Shown here piece by piece: positions 1 through 6,700 of a stretch of 6,921 nucleotides of DNA. How positions within the stretch are numbered: the stretch's first letter is position 1; each line of letters begins with the position of its first letter. A program made the position numbers and the translations under genes. The stretch covers positions 1-6,921 of the forward strand of contig JACMRC010000517.1 of NCBI GenBank assembly GCA_014376655.1, in the 5' to 3' direction. Below the pieces are notes generated by a model. That model searched no databases, was not told the DNA's origin, and saw only the letters and a list, made by a program, of their open reading frames with translations. The stretch comes from Mucilaginibacter sp. GTDB taxonomy: Bacteria; Bacteroidota; Bacteroidia; Sphingobacteriales; Sphingobacteriaceae.

Positions 1-275
1 ACATCATGGTTGGTTACCTTCTCGATATCCTTAATGCTTTGCGCATCGGCTTCGGTGAAATTTTTATAAATGTCGCGTAACTTTTCTCCTGAAGTTTTAT
101 CAAAACCCTGTAGTTGCGGCAGCGGATGTTGGTATAGTGCTATAAAGTATTCTATCTCAACAAACACCCGGTATTTGATCAATGCATATTCCGAAAAGTA
201 GGCGCCAAGCGCTTCGGTAGTTTTTCGGTAACGGCCATCAATAGGTGATATTGCAGAAAGAGGTGTAAGTGTCAT
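1..275 (-). CDS. purB: Adenylosuccinate lyase, N-terminal part (runs off the left edge)
   Basis: Reading the minus strand from the ATG at 275-273 gives 91 complete codons with no stop, then the window ends. The protein begins MTLTPLSAISPIDGRYR and continues through ALIKYRVFVEIEYFIAL to IKDIEKVTNHD. The SPIDGRYR block, the IKYRV.VE.E.F segment and the KDIEKVTNHDV segment are those of the N-terminal domain of PurB in the fumarase/aspartase superfamily. The family is about 450 residues long, so roughly the first fifth is present; the superfamily signature loop with the catalytic serine lies outside the window. The enzyme is cytosolic and acts twice in purine synthesis, releasing fumarate from SAICAR (giving AICAR) and from adenylosuccinate (giving AMP). 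It is divergent from the efflux operon and functionally separate from it. The start is supported by a promoter-like box just upstream and by the usual PurB N-terminus. Confidence 0.93.
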   Translation of the reverse strand, partial: MTLTPLSAISPIDGRYRKTTEALGAYFSEYALIKYRVFVEIEYFIALYQHPLPQLQGFDKTSGEKLRDIYKNFTEADAQSIKDIEKVTNHD

Positions 276-291
276 GGTTGGTAATTTTGTG

Positions 292-299
292 CAAAGGTA
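292..299 (-). promoter_or_regulatory. Putative purB promoter -7 box (TAnnTTTG type)
   Basis: On the minus strand this reads TACCTTTG, an exact match to the Bacteroidota primary-sigma -7 consensus TAnnTTTG. It ends 16 nt before the purB ATG, so the mRNA leader would be only about 10 nt. No clear TTG-type -33 element is visible at the expected distance, so the call rests on the -7 box and its position. Confidence 0.5.
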
Positions 300-315
300 A
301 CAATTTGACTTATTA

Positions 316-336
316 AGTTGCAGGGGCAGTTGCAGG
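316..336. repeat. 9-bp direct repeat in the divergent spacer
   Basis: AGTTGCAGG occurs at 316-324 and again at 328-336, separated by 3 bp (12-bp period). It lies just upstream of the purB -7 box, where an activator or repressor acting on purB could bind. It could equally be chance or replication slippage; no function is claimed. Confidence 0.4.
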
Positions 337-388
337 AGTATTCAGAAATATTTGTAATCAATTGTCCAATAGCGCTTAAGTCAATAGT

Positions 389-403
389 CATTACTAAGTA
401 ATG
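389..403. promoter_or_regulatory. 15-bp perfect palindrome, possible regulator site
   Basis: The arms CATTACT (389-395) and AGTAATG (397-403) are exact reverse complements around a single central base. This compact, AT-rich, odd-centred palindrome has the size of a site for a homodimeric helix-turn-helix regulator. It lies 70 bp before the tetR start and about 90 bp upstream of the purB -7 box. It differs in sequence from the inverted repeat at 421-452, so if functional it may bind another protein. Confidence 0.4.
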
Positions 404-420
404 TTGAAAAGTTTTGCCTG

Positions 421-452
421 ATGGAAACTTTAAAATCTAAAAATGTTTCCAT
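421..452. promoter_or_regulatory. Inverted repeat, likely TetR operator upstream of the tetR-efflux operon
   Basis: ATGGAAAC (421-428) and GTTTCCAT (445-452) are perfect 8-bp inverted repeats separated by 16 bp. The whole 32-bp element lies 20 bp before the tetR ATG and touches the TAnnTTTG box at 452-459, so a bound dimer would cover the region between the -33 and -7 positions and block RNA polymerase. TetR-family repressors commonly bind inverted repeats in their own promoter. That this protein binds this site is inferred from position and symmetry. The long AT-rich spacer would suit either a wide dimer footprint or two cooperating dimers. Confidence 0.6.
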
Positions 453-459
453 AGTTTTG
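452..459 (+). promoter_or_regulatory. Putative promoter -7 box for the tetR-efflux operon
   Basis: TAGTTTTG matches the Bacteroidota -7 consensus TAnnTTTG. Transcription would begin near 465, giving a leader of under 10 nt before the ATG at 473. The expected -33 position (around 429-435) has only a run of T and A without a clear TTG. The first T of the box is also the last base of the inverted repeat at 421-452, which suits direct repression. Confidence 0.5.
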
Positions 460-472
460 ACCAATTAATAAA

Positions 473-1084
473 ATGAGTCAGACAGATAGGATTATTGAAG
501 GTGGCGAGGAGCTGTTTTTAACAGCCGGGATAAAAAGCGTAACGATGGATGATATAGCCAAGCATTTAGGCATGTCAAAAAAAACCATCTACCAGTTCTT
601 TAAAGATAAAAACGAGTTGGTAATAGCTCTGGTAAAAAAGAAGCTACAGCAGGACGAGGATCAGATGTGTGCTATCATGCTTAAGTCTGATAACGTGATT
701 GAGGAGATGATCAATATGATGAAATGCTCGCAAGAGATTTTTTCAAGGATCAACCCAATTGTTATACATGATCTGCAAAAATATCATCCCGAAGCCTGGA
801 AACATTTTCAAACTTTTAAAGCTAATGTAATAGTACACACATTGGAAGAATTGTTAACCAAGGGTATTAAGCAAGGCCATATACGCCCTGATATTGATGT
901 TAAGATTATGGCAAGGATGCGGGTTAACCAGGTTGAAATGGGTTTTAACCCTAATATTTTCCCGATAGCTGAATTTAGCACGTGGAAAGTTCAATACCAG
1001 CTTTTAGAGCATTTTAACTTTGGTATTTGTACCCTTAAGGGATATAAATTATTAAATGAATATAAAAATATAAGCGACGAATAA
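473..1084 (+). CDS. TetR/AcrR-family transcriptional repressor of the efflux operon
   Basis: A cytosolic DNA-binding protein of 203 residues, the usual TetR-family size. The N-terminal domain is clear: helix 1 around residues 5-19 (RIIEGGEELFLTAGI), helix 2 around 22-33 (SVTMDDIAKHLG), and recognition helix 3 around 35-43 (SKKTIYQFF), followed by the typical KDKNELV turn into helix 4. Residues from about 55 onward form the variable all-helical domain for ligand binding and dimerisation; its sequence gives no hint of the ligand. It is the first gene of a four-gene run encoding a complete RND efflux set, so the natural inference is local repression relieved by a pump substrate. The inverted repeat at 421-452 is the likely operator. 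The start is fixed by the promoter-like box just upstream and the well-placed HTH domain. The DNA-binding family is near certain; the target is inferred. Confidence 0.92.
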   Translation: MSQTDRIIEGGEELFLTAGIKSVTMDDIAKHLGMSKKTIYQFFKDKNELVIALVKKKLQQDEDQMCAIMLKSDNVIEEMINMMKCSQEIFSRINPIVIHDLQKYHPEAWKHFQTFKANVIVHTLEELLTKGIKQGHIRPDIDVKIMARMRVNQVEMGFNPNIFPIAEFSTWKVQYQLLEHFNFGICTLKGYKLLNEYKNISDE

Positions 1085-1171
1085 TTTCCTGCTGACATAG
1101 GGCTGTCATAAGCAAGCGGTTATTTTGAAAAGACAATTAATTAAATAGTCATCTAAACACCACATAACACA

Positions 1172-2536
1172 ATGAAATATATTTTAATTACAGCGACCCT
1201 GATCTGCACCATAGCTTTAAATAGCTATGCGCAACAGGCACCGCCACCCAATACACCGGTAAGCTTTAGCCTGGCCGATTGTATAAAATATGCCTATGAA
1301 CACCAGGACTCAGTTAAAAACGCTAATCTTGATGTGAAAAGCGCAGAGTATAAAGTTAAGGAAACCATCGGCAGCGGCTTACCGCAGGTAAACGGTGCAA
1401 TTTCTTTCCAGGATTATATTAAAGTGCCTACACAAGTTGGCCCTAATTTCCTTGGCGGCGGTCCAATTGACCTTAAAGCACCGTTAATTGCATTTCCGTT
1501 TGGCCCGGTTAAATACAGTAACAATTATTCGTTGCAAGTAAGCCAATTGCTTTACAGCGGTACTTTTTTGGTTGGATTACAAGCAGTAAAAACCTTTAAA
1601 GAATTATCGCAACGCAGCTTGGTAAGGTCAAAAATTGAAACTAATATTAATGTAACCAAAGCTTACTACCAGGCGCTGGTGAGCAACGAGCAGGTTAAGT
1701 TGCTTGATGCCAACATCGCGCAGCTAAAACAAACATTCGATCAAACCACACAGCAAAATAAGCAAGGCTTTGTTGAAAAGATTGACGTTGACCGTTTGGC
1801 TGTTCAATACAATAACCTGGTTACCAATCGCGACAATGTACAACGTTCTTTGATATTAGGTTACCAAATGTTGAAATTCCAGATGGGGATGCCTATTGAG
1901 CAGGACCTTACTTTAACTGATAAATTGGCCGATGTAGATATAGAGGGCCAAACCGCGCAAAATGCAGTTGACACGGCTTTTTATCATAACCGTATTGAAT
2001 ATAAGTTGTTAGAAACAAATATCACACTTAATCAGTTAGATGTAAAAAGTAAGAAAGCTAATTTTCAACCTACTGTAGCTTTTGTTGCAGGGTTTGCCAA
2101 TTCATTTCAGGAAAATCAGTTTAAATATTTATACGCTCATAACTACTACAACAGCTTTATCGGCTTGAATATAAACATCCCGATTTTTACCGGTGGGCAG
2201 CATATAAACCAGTTACGCCAGTCGGAAGTAAGTGTATTAAAAGCTCAAAACGATCTGCATAACGCGTCTAACGGTTTTAAATTGCAAGCCAGCGCGGCCA
2301 ATGTTACTTTTGTTAACAGCCTGCAGTCGCTTAACAACCAAAAACGCAGCCGCGAACTGGCTAATGAGGTTTTAAGAGTATCTAAAATTAAATACGCGCA
2401 GGGGGTAGGCTCAAGCATTGAGGTTACACAAGCACAAACCGAATTGGAAAACGCAGACAACCAATATATACAAGCGCTTTACAATGCCTTAATAAGCAAA
2501 GTAGATCTTGATAAAGCATACGCACGCATTAACTAA
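1172..2536 (+). CDS. TolC-family outer-membrane efflux channel protein
   Basis: 454 residues, full length for an outer-membrane factor. Residues 1-20 are a Sec signal peptide ending SYA, with probable cleavage before Gln21; there is no lipobox, so it is not a lipoprotein. A short proline-rich stretch follows (APPPNTP, 23-29). Two tandem OEP repeats follow, roughly residues 33-240 and 260-454. Each has long amphipathic helices around a beta segment: LQVSQLLYSG (121-130) in the first, and GLNINIPIFTGGQ (331-343) in the second, the latter a strong family hallmark. The C-terminal KYAQGVGSSIEVTQAQTELE region (407-426) is also typical. The protein should trimerise into a beta-barrel with a periplasmic alpha-tunnel, acting as the exit duct for the adaptor and pump encoded next. 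It starts 87 bp after tetR with no strong terminator or promoter between, so co-transcription is likely. Substrate unknown. Confidence 0.93.
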   Translation: MKYILITATLICTIALNSYAQQAPPPNTPVSFSLADCIKYAYEHQDSVKNANLDVKSAEYKVKETIGSGLPQVNGAISFQDYIKVPTQVGPNFLGGGPIDLKAPLIAFPFGPVKYSNNYSLQVSQLLYSGTFLVGLQAVKTFKELSQRSLVRSKIETNINVTKAYYQALVSNEQVKLLDANIAQLKQTFDQTTQQNKQGFVEKIDVDRLAVQYNNLVTNRDNVQRSLILGYQMLKFQMGMPIEQDLTLTDKLADVDIEGQTAQNAVDTAFYHNRIEYKLLETNITLNQLDVKSKKANFQPTVAFVAGFANSFQENQFKYLYAHNYYNSFIGLNINIPIFTGGQHINQLRQSEVSVLKAQNDLHNASNGFKLQASAANVTFVNSLQSLNNQKRSRELANEVLRVSKIKYAQGVGSSIEVTQAQTELENADNQYIQALYNALISKVDLDKAYARIN

Positions 2537-2555
2537 AACTAAAATCACCATAAAA

Positions 2556-2570
2556 ATGAAACCATTATGA
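2556..2570 (+). other. Four-codon mini-ORF (MKPL) in the gap before the adaptor gene
   Basis: ATGAAACCATTATGA encodes Met-Lys-Pro-Leu and a stop. The stop overlaps the ATG at 2567 in an ATGA arrangement. That ATG opens an in-frame 25-codon extension of the adaptor gene. Taken together this could be a small leader affecting translation, but it is short enough to be chance in AT-rich DNA. No function is claimed. Confidence 0.2.
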
Positions 2571-2641
2571 GCTACAACTTAAAAAACAAAATAAACGAGC
2601 TCATGATAGCTTCATTACCATTAAAAAAACAAATAATCACA

Positions 2642-3745
2642 ATGAAAAAATTAATATACATACCAGCCTTATTATTGTTAGCGGCATGCTCGCATAAACC
2701 AAAGGACAAAGCAGCCGAGTTAGCCGATCTTAAAAAGCAACAGGCAGATATAAATGCTAAAATAACTACACTGCAATCGCAAATAACTACAACAGATTCA
2801 GCAAAAACTACTGATGTTGGTGTGGTTACTGTAAAAGCAGGAACATTTACCAACTACGTTGATATCCAAGGTAAAATTGACGCAGAAGAGAACGTAACCG
2901 CTTATCCGCAGGCGCAAGGTATTATTACCGCGTTAAACGTAAGTGTTGGCCAGCACGTAAGCAAGGGCCAGGTATTGGCGCAGTTAGATAACAGCGTTTT
3001 AAAACAAAACGTTTTACAGGTAGAAACACAGGTTAATTTAGCCCGTACCTTATTCCAACGTCAAAAAAACCTATGGGATCAAAAAATTGGTACCGAGGTG
3101 CAGTATTTACAAGCACAAGCTAATTTGCAATCAGCCGAAAAACAATTGGAAGGTATTCGTCAGCAATCTGATATGTATCGTATCAAATCGCCTATAAATG
3201 GGACAGTTGACCAAATGGACCTTAAATTGGGCCAGGCTGCAATGCCGGGTACAGCAGGCATCCGTATTGTTAATGCCGATTTATTAAAGATCAAAGCTGA
3301 TGTGCCTGAATCTTATGCAGGTAAAGTAGCATCGGGTAACACAGTTAGAGTTTTAATTCCTGATGCTAATGATTCGTTGGTAACTAAGATCACTTTCGCG
3401 GCTAAGGTTATTGACCCGGTATCTCGTAGCTTCCCGATAGAAGTTAAACTTCCATCACGTAAAAGCCTGCGCCCTAACATGACTGCGGTTTTAAAAATTG
3501 CCGATTACTCAAACAACAGTGTAATTACCGTTCCAATTAAAGCTATCCAAAGTTCAGAAGCGGGTACTTATGTATACGTTAATGAAAACGGTGTTGCTAA
3601 ACGTAAAACTGTAAAACAAGGTGCTACATCTTTGGGCCAGTCTGAAATTTTATCGGGCTTAACCAGTGGCGACCAGGTAGTAGTTGAAGGTGCAAGCGAT
3701 ATAGAGGACGGTGATAAATTGAGAGTTGTACAAACAGGTAATTAA
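2642..3745 (+). CDS. RND efflux periplasmic adaptor (membrane fusion protein), lipoprotein
   Basis: 367 residues from the ATG at 2642. An in-frame ATG at 2567 would add 25 residues but is rejected. From 2642 the protein starts with a textbook lipoprotein signal, MKKLIYIPALLLLAAC (lipobox LAAC, Cys16), and the context ATAATCACA before the ATG closely matches ATAACACA before the TolC gene. Residues after Cys16 (SHKPKDK) are basic, not an acidic export signal, which suits inner-membrane retention. A short heptad-like coiled coil follows (about 24-52), then a lipoyl half (about 85-116), an alpha-hairpin (about 118-178) that should dock with the TolC-type channel, the second lipoyl half (about 178-211, with RIKSPINGTV), a beta-barrel (about 213-287) and a membrane-proximal domain (about 288-367). 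The protein bridges pump and outer-membrane duct. It starts 105 bp after the channel gene and ends 23 bp before the pump gene. The family is secure; the drug or metabolite carried is unknown. Confidence 0.93.
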   Translation: MKKLIYIPALLLLAACSHKPKDKAAELADLKKQQADINAKITTLQSQITTTDSAKTTDVGVVTVKAGTFTNYVDIQGKIDAEENVTAYPQAQGIITALNVSVGQHVSKGQVLAQLDNSVLKQNVLQVETQVNLARTLFQRQKNLWDQKIGTEVQYLQAQANLQSAEKQLEGIRQQSDMYRIKSPINGTVDQMDLKLGQAAMPGTAGIRIVNADLLKIKADVPESYAGKVASGNTVRVLIPDANDSLVTKITFAAKVIDPVSRSFPIEVKLPSRKSLRPNMTAVLKIADYSNNSVITVPIKAIQSSEAGTYVYVNENGVAKRKTVKQGATSLGQSEILSGLTSGDQVVVEGASDIEDGDKLRVVQTGN

Positions 3746-3768
3746 CCTTATAAATTATTCGATCTATA

Positions 3769-6700
3769 ATGAAGGATCTTGGAAAACAATTTGGACCCAG
3801 TAGTTGGGCCATAGAAAATAAAACGGCCGTGTACGTAATGGTATTTTTAATTACCGTACTGGGCCTTATAAGCTATAATAATTTACCGAAGGAGAATTTC
3901 CCGGATATAGCGCAATCTAAAGTGTTTGTTACTACCCAGTATTTAGGCCAATCGCCGCAAAATATTGAGATATTGGTTACCAGGCAGATAGAGAAAAAGT
4001 TAAAATCGTTAAAGGGCCTTAAAAAGGTTACTTCAAACTCTTACCAAAATGTATCTATTATTACCTGCGAGTTTAACGGTAATATATTAATTAAGGATGC
4101 TAAAACAGATGTTAAAGAAGCTGTTGATAAAGCAACCCCAGATTTGCCGCAGAATGATAATAACTTAAAAGAGTCTACCATATCTGATATTAACGTAGCA
4201 GATTTACCTATCCTTTATATCAACATTTCAGGTAACTACGATCTTAAAAAGCTAAAGGAATATGCTGATAACTTAAAAGATGATATCGAAAGTTACAAAG
4301 AGATCTCAAAAGTAGATGAGATTGGTGCCCTTAAGCCGGAGATCCAGATAAATGTTGATCTGAATAAGATGACAGCTGCCCAGGTTAGCTTTGATGATAT
4401 TACCAGGGCCATTGGTGCCGAAAATATCATTACATCTGCCGGTACATTAAAAATTGATGGTGTGCGCCGCAGTATTGATATTAAGCAAGATTTTAAAAAT
4501 GCTGATGAAGTTAAGGCGATGGTTATTCGTAACCCTAAGGGCCAGGCTATTTACCTGCGCGATATTGCCGAAGTGAAGGATAGTTTCCATGAGCAGGAAA
4601 GCTACGCGCGTTTAAAAAATACAAAGGATAATGATTTTAAAAGCGTTATCACTTTAGCTGTAAGTAAACGTGCGGGTGAGAACCTGATCCAGGCATCTGA
4701 TAAGATAAACCAGTTAATTGTAACCAAACAAAAAACTATTTTCCCTAAAGGGTTAAACATTGTTGTAACCGGCGACCAGTCTGACAAAACCCGTACTACT
4801 ATTAATGATCTGGTTAACACCATCATTATTGGTTTTATATTGGTTACCATCATCCTGATGTTTTTTATGGGTACTACAAACGCTTTGTTTGTGGCAATGT
4901 CGGTACCATTATCATGTTTCATTGCCTTCCTGGTTATGCCTGTTATTGGTTTTACATTGAACATGATCGTGCTGTTCTCCTTCCTGCTCGCGCTGGGTAT
5001 TGTGGTAGATGATGCTATTGTGGTAATTGAGAATACACACCGTATTTTTAGAAATGGTGCCATACCAATTAAAGAAGCAGCTAAAGCTGCGGCAGGCGAG
5101 GTGTTCTTACCTGTATTTTCTGGTACCATGACTACTTTGGCACCGTTTATTCCGTTAGCATTCTGGAACAGTTTGATTGGTAAGTTCATGTTCTTCTTGC
5201 CTATAACATTGATCATAACTTTATTAGCATCATTATTAGTAGCCTACATTATTAACCCGGTATTCGCGGTTGATTTTATGAAACCGCACCAGGATGGTGA
5301 GCACGATAACCCTAAGTTTGATAAAAAAGTACGTCGTGCTTTAATATTCTTAGGTATAGCTGCTGTAGTAGGTTATTTAATAAACTTTGGTATAGGCAAC
5401 TTTGTGGTATTAGCCGCAGCTTTATATCTCCTTAATCACTTTGTATTATTAAAGATAATAGATCGGTTCCAGAAGAACGGTTGGCCGCGCTTCCAGGCAT
5501 GGTATGCACGCTGGATAGAACGTGCGGTGCAACGCCCATGGTGGGTATTATTCGGCACTGTATGTTTATTCGTCTTCAGTATATTCTTCATGGTGGCCCG
5601 TTCGCCAAAGGTTGAGTTCTTCCCGCAAGCCGATCCTAACTTCGTGTTTGTATATATCACTTTACCTACAGGTACTGACCAGGATTATACCAACGAGGTA
5701 ACTAAAAAACTGGAGCAAAAAGTAGCACAGGTTGTTGAGCCGGATAAGGATATTGTATCGTCTGTAATATCAAACGTTACCGTAGCCGTTACCGACCCGC
5801 AATCAGAAGATCAGGGTAATTACCCCAACAAGGGCAAAATAAGTGTGGCTTTTGTTGAATTTGGTAAGCGTAACGGCAAAAATACCCGCGACGTATTGAA
5901 CCGTATCCGTAAAGCAATTACAGGTTCTGTACCGGGTGCTAAAATATCTATAGACCAGGAAAACGGTGGCCCGCCAACTCAAAAAGATATCAGTATAGAA
6001 TTAATTGGCGATGATTTGGATTCGTTGGTTAAAACATCAGATCGTTTGAAGAAATACCTGGCTAAACAAAATATAGCAGGTATTGAAGAATTGATACCTG
6101 ATGTGGAAAGCGATAAACCTGAAATTGTATTTGATATTGATAGGGAACGTGCTAACCGCGAAGGCATAAACAGCCAGCAAATAAGCATGGCATTGTTTAC
6201 CAGTATTTATGGTATGAAAGCTGCCGACTTTAGAAATACTAAAGAAGACAACTACGAGATCAACATAAGGGCACAGGAAGATCAGCGTAATAACATAGAC
6301 GCTATCCGTAACCTTAAGATCACGTATCGCGATATGGCAACGGGTGGTGCGGTGCGCCAGGTGCCTATATCGGCCTTTACCAATATCAGGTATACTAATA
6401 CCTATAGTAACATTAAACACAAGCAACAAAGGCGCGTTTTAACCTTAGGATCAAACGTTATAAAGCCGTTTAATGCTAATGAAGTTAACGCTAACATACA
6501 GCGTGCTATAAACGACTTTAAAAAACCGGATACTATCCTCATAAAAATGGGTGGTGGCCAGGAAGACCAGCAGGAAGCTGCCTTGTTCTTATTGACAGCA
6601 TTAGGCGCTTCATTTGGTTTGATCCTGATCATCCTGATGATTCAGTTTAACTCGATTGGAAAGACGTTTATCATCATCAGCGAGATCTTGTTTAGTATTA

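Noticed and set aside
308..318. Small palindrome ACTTA-T-TAAGT
   Set aside because: 5-bp AT-rich arms are expected by chance in such a spacer, and there is no second copy to support it.
1093..1108. Inverted repeat TGACA/TGTCA just after the tetR stop, as a terminator
   Set aside because: The stem is only 5 bp with a 6-base loop and no T-run follows; too weak to separate tetR from the channel gene.
1120..1127. TTATTTTG as a separate promoter box for the TolC-family gene
   Set aside because: It misses the second base of TAnnTTTG and has no -33 partner; an internal promoter is possible but not supported.
2567..2641. N-terminal extension of the adaptor from ATG 2567
   Set aside because: It would put 25 non-signal residues before a complete lipoprotein signal peptide; the ATG at 2642 has the better context and gives a proper lipobox at Cys16.
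4602..5216. 204-codon open frame on the minus strand
   Set aside because: It lies wholly antisense to the intact RND pump frame, over its TM2-TM5 region. Its translation has no recognisable domain, and it looks like a mirror of the pump's hydrophobic codons.
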